In this document: positions 23,651-33,990 of the stretch, piece after piece
How the letters are laid out: each line of letters opens with the position of its first letter
How positions within the stretch are numbered: position 1 is the stretch's first letter
From: Amoebophrya sp. A120
Taxonomy: Eukaryota > Sar > Dinophyceae > Syndiniales > Amoebophryaceae
NCBI GenBank assembly: GCA_905178155.1
Contig: CAJINV010000005.1
Location: forward strand, 5,979,754 to 6,043,753
Direction: 5' to 3'
Length of the DNA: 64,000 nt
Program-made: the position numbers and the translations under genes
Notes under the pieces: generated by a model
What the model was told of the DNA's origin: nothing
What the model saw: only the letters and a program-made list of their open reading frames with translations
Database searches by the model: none

Positions 23651-24176
23651 GCAAGTTCCGTGAGAAGCTGAATCAGAAGCGCGGCGTCGCTTGTTTATTA
23701 TTCTGTGCTTAGGCTGCGGCCTTTTGTTAGTTTGTCTTGCGGAGCCGAATAAATAACCATGTTAATAGTTTCCCAATTAAACTATCGTCCTTTTTATCAA
23801 TCTAAGTCTTGTGTGCACTATATTGCAAAGCAAAAACTTTTGCTTTTGTGGGTCAGTGTGCATTAGAAAACCTGCTGGCAGTGGCACTCGCACTACTAGC
23901 AATCTGCTTCCACGAGTTTGCACGCCAAATTCTCGAGACATTCCCGACATTCTATTTTCACTGGATACAAGAAAAAGGCCACCACCACGACCACGACGCC
24001 GCCGAAGAAAAGCCATCTTGCTTCGCTGCCTATAACCCCCTCAAAGTCGTGCTACATTTACACTTGCGGTTCCTGCTCCAATTTTTTTTCCGATTTCTTT
24101 ATTTCTGATGCAAACAGGGCCCCCCAGCATGCTTGATGAGGACAACTATTAAAGTAAATAGAAATTGGATAATGAA

Positions 24177-24341
24177 TATCACAGGAAAAAGTGTTAACGT
24201 TAACAGAATTTGGCATGCAGGAATGCACGAGAGCTGATGCCTAAATTTGTATTGCACAGCATGCATGATAGCGAAAGTCTTGTTTCATGCATGACTGCAA
24301 TGCCTCAAAGCCATTAACGTTATACACTTTTTTGCTTGATA
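24177..24341. mobile_element. Introner family F outside any recognised gene
   Basis: 165 bp with a perfect duplication ATGAA (24172-24176, 24342-24346). Arms TATCACAGGAAAAAGTGTTA and TATCAAGCAAAAAAGTGTAT continue to ACGTTAA. The family F copy in the VPS13-like gene (54684-54849) is 166 bp and shares TATCACAGGAAAA plus CTGTTAACG. Confidence 0.88.
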
Positions 24342-24660
24342 ATGAAGCAGCAACGCATCATGTGAAAATGTAACCGCAAATCGAGTATCAAGCGCAAGTC
24401 AGTCTGGTGCATCTGGAAGGGCTGCGCCTTTTTTTGCATATGCATTTATTTTTGGACCAGGACCAGGCAAACGGCTGCATGGTGTGTTGCAAGCCAATGC
24501 ACCACAATACAGCTATTGCGAAGGCCTCGTAATGCCTAGCGTAATGTCCCGTACGACGAAGCATTGCAAGTGTTCACTCCCTGCGTAGTAAGAAACGGGA
24601 ATGCAGGCACGTTCGTGCAACATGTTTTCGCGCGATTCTGCTACTTACTGCTTCACAGGT

Positions 24661-24717
24661 GGCATCACAAGCTACAACTCTTCCAGACCCAGACCCAGAC
24701 ACGTTGCAACACATATT
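24661..24717. mobile_element. Degenerate half of a family B introner
   Basis: GCATCACAAG, then CTTCCAGACCCAGACCCAGA and TTGCAACACATA, closely matches the right arm of the element at 41065-41336. A convincing left arm was not found; a diverged candidate starts near 24440. Confidence 0.55.
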
Positions 24718-25729
24718 TATGGAGGGATAAAACTTCCGATTGCTCGCGGTCGTCGCCCTGCACCTGATCGTATGACAAATAAAAAGACTGCAGGTAACTT
24801 CAGCTTGCTAGTAGTAGAACTTAGGGTCGGCAGGAGAAAAATTAAAATATGCTTCACATGATGAAAAGGAATATCTATATCTATATCGTGTGGACAATGT
24901 GCTTTTCTGCTACATGATGATGTTGATAGGCTCGTACCTTGTCGACGTCGGTATCCCGGAGAACGAGCAATATCCATTGCACAAATCAATAAAGTAGTCT
25001 CCGTATGATCTTCACGACTAACCTCAGTAGAGGCTCCTTTTGCGTAACAAACAAGTTTTTAGTATTAGTCCGCAACGCTCTTTACGTACTCAGCTGCGAC
25101 CTGTCCAAAAAGCTGCTTAGTGATAATTTCTTAAGTAGCCGCTGTTGGATGAAAATCTTCATCAGGACGCCTCACATAAGATGCATCACGCACTTGCTCA
25201 GGTGCTTGTGAAACGTGCATTCTTGCACAAATAGAATGGCGTCGCGTGCAAAATGACCAAATTGCAGCGAATCCACTTCAGCTGCGCCACGACTAGGAGC
25301 CTTTCGTTGCAGAATACCGCGCAAACAAAAACTACACATGATCTATTCTTTATCTTTTCTTTTGCAATGGATAAGAACTGGCGAAGTGTCATTCTTGAAA
25401 GCTTCCGCTCGCAGGGCAAACGCCATTGGTATGGAAGGAAAAAAGTAAAAGAACACAGCTAGCACCATGAAAGAGAAGGGTACGCTGTGGGACCTAAAAA
25501 GCAACGGCCTCCGCTCCTGTAGCCTCAAAAACCAGCGCGGCCGCCGGAGAGTACTCCCGTCGTGATTGGCCTTGTAAATGTCACGCGATTTGCCTCTTGT
25601 GGCGACGCAGCCCGCCCGTGATTGTGCTTGCTTTGGCGAAACGTTTCAAAACAACACAGAAAACGACCCAAGTGGCAGAGTCCCGTGCTGTTTGCCGCCG
25701 GATTGGGAGGCGCGGCAAACCGGCGCACT

Positions 25730-26890
25730 CCTGCTGATTGGGCCGCTTCGGGCGGCCTCTCCCCGATGGTAGGCACGGCCTCGATTTGACCAGAGGACTC
25801 TACAGAGGACCCGTCAGAGGACCCGAAGATCCTCTGACGGGTCCCCTGGCCCAATTTGGACCGCTTCGGGCGGCCTTTCCCCGATGGTAGGCACGGCCTC
25901 GATTTGACCAGAGGACTTCACAGGGGACCCGGCAGAGGCCCCGAGGATCCTCTGTCGGGTCCTCTGGCCCAATTTGGACCGCCTCGGGCGGCCTTTCCCC
26001 GATGGCACGGCCTCGATTTGACCAGAGGACTTTACAGAGGACCCGCCAGGGGACCCGAAGCTCCTCTGTCGGGTGCTCTGGCCCAATTTGGACCGCCTGG
26101 AGCGACCTTCCCCCGGTGGTACGGCCTCGATTTGACCCGAGGACTTTACAGAGGACCCCTCAGAGGAACCGAAGATCCTCTGTCGGGTCCTCTGGCGCAA
26201 TTTGGACCGCCTCGGGCGGCCTTTCCCCGACGGCACGGCCTTGATTTGACCAGAGGATTTTACAGAGGACCCGTCAGAGGACCCGAAGATCCTCTGTCGG
26301 GTCCTCTGGCACAATTTGGACCGCCTGGAGGGAGCGACCTTCCCCCGGTGGTATGGCCTCGATTTGACCAGAGGACTTTACGGAGGACCCGTCAGAGGAC
26401 CCGAGGATCCTCTGTCGGGTCCTCTGGCCCAATTTGGACCGCCTGGAGCGACCTTCCCCCGGTGGTACGGCCTCGATTTGACCAGAGGACTTTGCAGAGG
26501 ACCCGTCAGAGGACCCGAAGATCCTCGGTCGGGTCCTCTGGCAAAATTTGGACCGCCTCGGGCGGCCTTTCCCCGATGGCACGGCCTCGATTTGACCCGG
26601 GGACTTTACAGAGGACCCGTCAGAGGACCCGAAGGCCCTCAGTCGGGTCCTCTGGCCCAATTTGGACCGCCTGGAGCGACCTTCCCCCGGTGGTATGGCC
26701 TCGATTTGACCAGAGGACTTTACAGAGGACCCGTCCAAGGGTCCGAAGATCCTCTGTCGGGTCCTCTGGCCCAATTTGGGCCGCTTCGGAAGGGCCTCCC
26801 CCGGTGGTATGGTCCCGATTTGGCCAGAGGCCAGAGGGCTGTGCACATGGGCCGTCGAAGGGCTCCGCAGCCCTCTGATGCGGCACCACG
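25730..26890. repeat. Tandem array, about 114-bp unit, about 10 copies
   Basis: Each unit has TCTGGCCCAATTTGGACCGC, then GATTTGACCAGAGGACTTTA and GAGGACCCGAAGATCCTCTG. The GGCCCAATTTGG landmark occurs at 25848, 25966, 26080, 26194, 26308, 26426, 26540, 26654 and 26768, so spacing is 114 bp with two of 118. The outer units are truncated or diverged. Because 114 is 38 codons, both strands stay open and encode 38-residue repeats (for example GQIEAVPPGEGRSRRSKLGQ). The open frames are probably a by-product of the period. Confidence 0.93.
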
Positions 26891-26924
26891 GACATTGCGG
26901 CAAACCGGCGCACATTTTGCAACG

Positions 26925-27425
26925 CACTCGGGGGCGCGGGCGGATCCCCGGGGAACGGGCGGATCCCCGAGTAACGGGCGGATCCCCTGGGCGAAGGCGG
27001 ATCCCCTGGGCCAAGGCGGATCCCCGGGAAGCGGGCGGATCCTCGGGGAGCGGGCGGATCCCCTGCGCGAAGCCGGATCCCCGGGAAATGGGCGCGCTCC
27101 GGGGCGAAGGCGGATCCCCGAGTAACGGGCGGATCCCCGGGGCGAGGGCGGATCCCCGGGAAGCGGGCGGATCCCCTGGGCGAAGGCGGATCCCCGGGGA
27201 GCGGGCGGATCCCCGGGCAACGGGCGGATCCCCGGGGAACGGGCGGGTCCCCGGGAAGAGGGCGGATCCCCGGGGAAGTTGGCGGACCCCCGGGATGAGG
27301 CCGGATCCCCGGGGGCGAGGGCGGATCCCCCGGTCGAGGGCGGATCCCCGGGGGCGAGGGCGGATCCCCCGGGGAGCGGGCGGACCCCCGTTGGCGAGGG
27401 CGGATTCCCCGGAGAACGGGCAATC
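26925..27425. repeat. GC-rich minisatellite, 18-20 bp unit
   Basis: About 25 degenerate copies of GGGCGGATCCCCGGGGAAC, directly after the 114-bp array. Nearly every unit contains GGATCC, and many contain CCCGGG, so units are partly self-complementary. Open frames rich in Gly, Pro, Arg and Ser are a by-product. Confidence 0.93.
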
Positions 27426-27429
27426 TGTT

Positions 27430-30400
27430 TCACGGGCGATATACGTGCTCCGCGGTATTTAATTTCCCGAAAAATAACAAGCGACCTTCGTAGTTCCGTC
27501 GTGTTTCGCGTTTTAGGTCTCAGGGCGTACCGGTCTCTTTCTTTTTCATCCATCAAATTCAAATCATCACACGCTGGAAAATTATGTGCGTTGCATGAAA
27601 CCAGAAATGCACTTCAAGTACAAATTTCATACATATAATTAGCATGAGACATTTCTCCTGATGTAGATGCGTGGCAGATGAGAAAAGCCTTCGGACTCGG
27701 ATTGAAAGCTGCGCTCGGTGAAGATCTGCACGTGACTCCTCAAGGCCAAACCAATACGCCAAGCCACATGCAGCACGCGCACGCCGCCTATTTCTGCATT
27801 ATTATTGATGTTCTGTGGCAGAACTACAATCTGCACGGCGAAAAAGGTGATAGCAATATTCTTTTTTTTCCTGTTCGATAACCCCCCGCCGTTCCTCAAT
27901 CTGCAAGGTGAGCACGGTCGCAGGTATGCCAGCGTCAGGTGGGGAACTACTTTCAGAGGTCGAAAAAACGAGCCCTTTTGGAGGTAATATCTGAAGATAC
28001 ACAATGAGATGAAAAAGGCGTGGTTTTTCTCATCAATCATGGTCCTGCAGCTGCGCCCACCTCGGACGGTGGACGCGGATCGACAGAACATCCAAGCCCT
28101 AGTTCTTCAAGTTGAGATAGAAATTCGAATACAACTCGCTGGAAAATGAAAAATCCCATATCGTTCATGACCTCGCTGCCGCCCATGTAGACTCAATTAT
28201 GCCGCACGAGGGGTAGGGTACACAAAAAGAATAATGGGCTCCTGCACTTCATCTCTGAATAGCCCCCACCTGGACCCTGCGTAACAGCTCTGACCACCTG
28301 AGTTTTAGTTTAAACAACATCGGGAGCTGCAGGATAAGATATTTTTCCCTAAACAGTCATGACAAGCAGCACGGAGCTGGTATAGTTCATTCATCTGCAG
28401 CAGCAACTTTTGGCAACAAAATTCAAATTCTGGGAGGAATGCTCCCGCACACAATCTCCAGTCTTTCTGCAACACGCTTCAAGACGATTTTTCTTGCACT
28501 GTTTCCATGAAGAATCAATCTCAAAGAAGGCAGCAGAGAACTTTCTTCCGAATGTGTAAGCTTGGGCTACTTCCGTGGATGCTGCTAAGATGAGCTAAGT
28601 TTGTGGGATTTTTTGAGAAGCTAGAAGAATAGCAGCCAGGAGCACACGCAGCACGCAACACAAAATAAAACGCGTCGACACAACTCGTCATAATCCATTT
28701 CCATTACAAGAGAGACATCAACTCTGACCAGAAAGCGCAAAAGCCTTGCGTGCATGACATCAAACCAGAAAAACTACAAAACCTTTACCGCTCCAGCCAC
28801 ACTCTTCACTTGTCTGCTGATTGGCATGATTGTTTTGTTGATGTTCTTGTGAGAAAATTAAAAAAAAAAATAAAAAAAATGAGTGAAAATCTGAGTGATA
28901 CAAAAAAAAAAAAATGATCTTTGTTTATGAAAATCTTTATCGTAGTAAGTAGTGGCGTGCTTCGGCGTTTGGGCTTGAAAAGAGAAGTTTTTGCTTGCTG
29001 GTGCTACTGTAAAATAGAAGTATATTCGATTTGTGAAAAAGAAAAAAGTTGAAAACGTTCTCTGAGTGCTTCAGTTTAGCTCTATGTTGCAAAATTTTCA
29101 AAAAAAGTTCGTCGTTATTAATGTGTCAGGATGCCAGCAGCTGTTGCTGTTCTTTAAGTTACACGTGCGCTATAGATACTTCTTTCGAAAAAAATGAAAA
29201 AAAAGGCGCAGGGGTGCTGCAAAAAAAAAGTCAAGAATAAAAGAATTAAAAAAAAAAGGTCGATGCTGTTGCTTGTTGCAATAAAAAGAAGGAGACTAGA
29301 GCAAGTTCGGTTTTGGTCGTTGTGTTCGTAAAAAAGAAGGCGTCAAAATGTAAAGATCGGAGCTGTTCTCAGCCAGGTCGTGTAAAAAGTACTTTAGAAA
29401 GCAAGGTGTTTTAAAAATCAAAATTTTTCGAGAGAAAAGGAATGCGCGTTGGGGCAAGAAAGAAAGTTCGTGGAAAACTTCTTTTTACCTGTCGAGGAAG
29501 AGAAGACGGGACGAGAACAAATTGCGAGAAACAATACATACGTCGAATAGAAATGATCGTAGCCAGAGCCACGTGCAATCTGAAGAGAAACAATAGTACA
29601 AATGCATACATGATCAGCCAACAGAAAATAAAGGAGGACGTACGCAGCTGCTACCGACGATTCTGATTTCTGATGTGCGCATAAAGAGGACGTCTTCCGT
29701 TTCACGAGCAGGACGACCGATATCGAAACGAAAAACCTATTCCTGTTTCACCTACGCCTTTGTTTCTAGCAAGGTTGCTCGTTTTTGTGATGAAGCCAAC
29801 ACGCGTAGAAGTATACTTGCGTTTCTCTTTGTTCTTTGGACGACAAGGGGACGAGACGAGCACTAGGATGTTCCTGCACAAACTCCGACACCGAGGTATT
29901 TTGGTTTTGCTCTGCAAGTGCAGCGCTAGTAGCAAACCAGGACGAGTAAGACCGAGACTACGAGAACGAATTCATCAAACCAGGACGAGCAAGACCGAGC
30001 AAGGACGAGCTTTGTTCATCTTAATCTTTATTCTCACGACACCAATGGACGACACAGCTATTCTTGGCCACAACGCTTCGTGCGGACAATGTAACAACAA
30101 CTCGACCGAATTCCCGAATGTGGAAAAGCTCGAAACCGACAACAAGAAGTCTCAAAACCGACAACAAAAGGGTTTCAAACAGCATTTCTTGTTGAAACGC
30201 ACCACCGAAAAAACTTCTTTCGGGTTCGCGTTCCCGTTCGCCAATGCGAGTATAGTATTAGATTAGTCGTTAAAATAAATGAAAATACCGCTCTAGCAAC
30301 GAAACACACGAGCAGGACGAAAAATGTGCTGACAGCGCGCATAGTTATAGTTTGCTATGCGCGTAAACGTAAGTAATCATCATGACGGATATTTCGGAAA

Positions 30401-32002
30401 TGATAAACAGGAGTAGCGCTGTGCTGTTTTTATTCTTCAGTTTTATAAAGCTCAGAAATATACTATGAGCGTCGTGCACAACCAACTTTAAGTGGTTCCG
30501 TCCCAACTCCTCATCTTCATGTGCATGGCAGACACGTCGTGGGAGTGAGTGGGAGAGTAAGTCAAGAAATACTCACTCTTGCAGCCTCCTCTGGCTCTGC
30601 ATGCCGGGGAAGTAGACATAAGCTGGCTCTTTTTCAAGTATCTTCAGATCCTGTGGCAAGAAATACCTACCCACAGTCCCAAAATTGTCACTGTCATGCG
30701 GATTATCACCTCCACGATCAGCACATCATTCGTGTAGCTCCCAAGACAGAAGATCATTTGGCAGTGATGAAGAACTTCTTCTCAGCTCCTCGTCGAGTTA
30801 TCTACTCAGAGTGGTGGCACATCCTCGTCGAAGTTGCGAAGCGCGTGTCTTTATGCATTGCAAAGAAAAGTGTCTTCTGGGGCTGGAGGACCTGGGGTAG
30901 AGAACTGCAATTTCGTGTAAGTAGCGTGGCAGCTCCTAAGGAAATTTTTGCGACTGCGAGGAGGTCTTTCATGCCTACTACGGAACAATGGGAGCGACGC
31001 TTTTGTGCTTGATGCGGGGGTTCGGAGAAGATGACAGGATTTGTCATGCGTATTTTTCGAAAACAGGTACGTACAAGGTTGTAGTTCGGAAAATTTGTCC
31101 TGCTACATTCGGTGTTGAAGTTTGTCATGCTGCATTCCTCGAATTATGTGCACCCTCTTTCCACCAGCCCCAGACATCTTTGCCGTGAGTAACTTCTGTC
31201 CCTGCCGCCGCAATCTCTCCAGCTTATGGCCCGTTCACATCGTGCTGTTACAATCTCATTTGAGGACTTTTGTATCTCCATAGATCATACTGAGATTAAT
31301 GCAAATAATTTTCACCCACTTCTTGGTGGCAAACAGCATCGAAGAACTCACACATAAATAATTTGTAATGCAAGGAATGTAACACCTGCGCGGAACAGCA
31401 CCATACGGCTTTCGAGGAGCCTCAAAACCATCTGCAGATCGGTTCCACAACATCCATGTGCAACGTCATCTTCGTACGTCTCAATTTGTCATGCGCACCC
31501 GCGCCTTCACCTCATTGAAAAGAAACCTTTGCACCGTCGCCGCAAGTGGTGTCGGACGCAGGAGACCTCCTAGAACCCCAATCTGTCATGCTAATACGCG
31601 CATAAAGATAAAGTACATTGCTGCACCTCAAGCATTATACCACAAAAATTGTGAGAGAGCGAAGATAACGTCGATTTTACACAGGATAAACAAGCTGGTC
31701 CGCGGTGTGAGTCGCGTATGCAAAAATGCAACTCCAGTAATTGTAGTTCTGCTACGTGATCTGGTTCTCAGCTCTTTTTTAGTGTCGGTGGTGAGCGACA
31801 TTGTGGATAATCACAAATATAACCAAATCCTCGTGTCATGCATCTTTCTTGTCGTGAACACGATGATGAAGCAAAAGCTGCTTGAGGCCCACCTCCTCGT
31901 GCTGAAATAAGCCTTACTTACTTTGTCCCGCCCAATATGCGAAGTCATATCGTCCTCGAATGGTCGCGGAAAGCCGAATTTAGAGGAGGAATGTGATCCC
32001 CT
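27430..32002. other. Gene-poor AT-rich stretch
   Basis: About 4.6 kb with A/T runs (for example 28855-28915) and no recognisable protein or RNA gene. Plus-strand frames at 29760-30266 and 30521-31012 reach about 165 residues but have no motif I know. Introner-type words (TTTGTCATGC) cluster at 31030-31600 and might mark an unrecognised gene. Confidence 0.45.
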
Positions 32003-33300
32003 TCATCTCCAGTTTCTTGTCTGACTCACATCTAGATCTAGTTGCATCAAACTACCGGACATTTTTATTTCTGCCATTTGATACACTTGCCCGCGAAGAT
32101 GATGCTGCACTTCACCCGGGTGCAGCTGGTTGCGGCGATGCTTACCTCCTGGTGCCTCGTCTACAACTTCCTCTGCTGGACTAAAGACGTTGCTCGGGGG
32201 TAGTTTCATCTCGCCGTCAGCTGCCCGAACTGCGCTGCGGCTCGAATTATAGCTGCCCATCGACTTTGCCGGCGCCGCGCCAGAAGTCTTCATTCTCGCC
32301 GCGTCATTTTTCCCCCCGCCCCCAAGCAGCTTCTTCTGCAACCGATCAAACGCGGACTCGGTGGGCGAGGCGGTTTTGGGCGTAGGATATTCGGAGGAGG
32401 GATGGACTTCATCTACGGTTGAATATGCTGGCATTCCAGATCTAGTCCTCCCGGGTTTGTGTCTTCCATGCACTACTCCGGCCGTCGTCTCCTGTGCGTG
32501 TTCTCCGTGAAAGGCATTTTTGTGACCACCGCATTGTTGGGATAAAAATGAAACAGCAGGTTGCTCCAGCACCTCCTCTGCTCCACCTGGTCGTGAGGGC
32601 GGTGACGACCCGCTCGTTAGTCCTGCGGAAGCAAAGCTGGTCTTTTCTTGTCCCTCCTGGGCAGTAGCAGTGGTCGAGTTGTCGTATGGGTATGATTTTC
32701 TGCCGACAATGTGATGATTATGATGATGCTCTACCAAACCACCGTGAAGATGCTGATCGTCATCCAGCATTTCATCTTGGCCGTCCTGCCTTGGAACCTG
32801 CCCCTGCTGCTGTAGGTGGGATTCTTCCTCTGAGAAGGCAGAAATATTTCCAGGTGTTGATTGAAATTGATCTTCCTCATCGGAAAAGCAGTCCTCCGTC
32901 CACCCAATTACCTCGCCGAAAGGCGGGGGAGGCCGCACTTCTGGACCTGCTGGTCCACCTCCACTTGTCCGAGGACGTCCAGTTGGACTAGCACTAGTAG
33001 AAGAAGTTCTACTTGCCGCCGCAGGAGCTCCTTTTCCTTCCTCTGCTGCGGCACTTGTCCTGGAATAGCTTGGGTGCATACCTCCTGTTCCAGGCAGCGT
33101 CTCCTCCACTTCTTCCGCGTCCCGCCCGGTCCTTGTGCTTCCCCTCCTACTCCACCGAATAACCCCGGTTGCGGCGAGGGGAGTCGTCGCTGCACTTCCT
33201 CCTGCGACCGCGGACTTAGAAGGTGGTTGCTCTTCGCGGCCGTCACGGTGGTCCGCGCTATCAGTGTGATTTACGTAGAAGTACCTCCCGTGTTCTATCG
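32003..33300 (-). CDS. Low-complexity hypothetical protein
   Basis: A minus-strand frame of more than 368 residues, rich in Ser, Gly, Pro, Glu and His, including LVEHHHNHHIVGRKSYPY and FDRLQKKLLGGGGKN. Upstream of the first ATG (33109) the same frame stays open and contains EHGRYFYVNHTDS, which resembles half of a WW-domain strand, but the flanking Trp and Pro are not where a WW domain needs them. The last residues run into TATCAAATGGCAGAAATAAA, which resembles a family B introner end, so the true 3' exon border is probably near 32090. I cannot assign a function. It is probably real because the frame is long at moderate GC and follows the strand of its neighbours. Confidence 0.45.
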
Positions 33301-33990
33301 CCAGAAAAACATTGCATCATGAGTGATCCTAATTCACAGACCCATACAGACGCGAACGAAATTGAAATTTGAATTTCTGCTGTTCGAATGGATGACATTG
33401 GAAAGACGTACAAGTTGCCTCATGTTCAACTGTTGATGCAAGAGAAGCAATAAAGGTGGCAAACGTCTTCATCCCAAAAAATCCGAATGGATGCTCTAAA
33501 TCTTTCTATTAAAGGAGCTGATTTTATTGACATTTTTGTTTATATTTTTCTGCTCGTAGCACTATCGGCAGAGGAAGTCCTTGCTGCGGCAGCACTACTT
33601 GTTCCTGGTGCAGTTGTTCCGCTGTGGAGCCCCTTGTTCTGCTGCTCCTCGGCGTCTTCCGCAGCCGCTTGCCGCCGTCTCCTCTTCCGCAAGCTTCTTT
33701 TCAGGCTGAAGCTTTTTTCCAAGCTGTCGAAATTTTCCACAATGCTTTCCGCCAGCTACGGTATCCAGAAGAAACCGATAATATCGCCACCACTGTACAA
33801 GGTCGGTACTGCTGCACGAGCACTTCGTCTTCGCATTTCTGAATGTACAAAACTTTGTGTGTGCTGATTGATAGACTCTGCGAGACAAGACAAAAATAAA
33901 TCGGTCGTGGTGCAAAATGAATGCATCATTTCATTTTTCATCTTTGCGCATGTCATGCTACTTAAACTCGATGAATAGCTCCGACGAGAA
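33301..33990. other. intergenic, downstream of DEAD-box helicase 2
   Basis: Sequence after the helicase stop. Open frames on both strands overlap and look like by-products. Nothing recognised. Confidence 0.4.

Larger units (their letters stand above)
16480..23690. other. GC-rich island I with uncertain coding content
   Basis: About 7.2 kb of strikingly C/G-rich sequence between AT-rich flanks. Runs such as ggggggggggg and ggcccgcgggcc are common. It contains none of the GCATGACAAA introner words seen elsewhere. Most open frames are long only because stop codons are rare at high GC, and they overlap on both strands. A few minus-strand stretches look like genuine protein (separate entries). 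It could be an acquired or mobile segment, a different compositional domain of the same chromosome, or an assembly join. Confidence 0.7.
23691..25729. other. AT-rich intergenic, with one introner and possible small ORF
   Basis: No recognised gene. A plus-strand frame at 23809-24108 encodes a hydrophobic helix (LENLLAVALALLAICFHEF) and a HHHDHD stretch. It could be a small membrane protein, but nothing else supports it. A complete family F introner (24177-24341) and half a family B element (24661-24717) lie here. Confidence 0.5.

Noticed and set aside
23809-24108. Possible small copper-transporter-like membrane protein (plus strand)
   Set aside because: It has one hydrophobic helix and a HHHDHD stretch, but no Met pair in the second helix and no third helix. 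Not enough to call.
25856-27125. Long plus-strand open frames (up to 340 residues) over the tandem repeats
   Set aside because: They follow the 114-bp and 18-20-bp periods, both strands are open at once, and frames shift where spacing changes to 118. They are by-products of the repeats.
26925-27425. CRISPR array suggested by regular short repeats
   Set aside because: Units are contiguous degenerate tandem copies with no unique spacers, in a eukaryotic-type genome with introns.
29760-30266. 168-residue plus-strand frame
   Set aside because: No motif, opposite strand to all recognised genes, and in gene-poor AT-rich DNA. Kept only as a note in the region entry.
32908-33246. WW domain suggested by HGRYFYVNHTDS
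   Set aside because: The first Trp, the second Trp and the closing Pro expected of a WW domain are missing at the right spacing.
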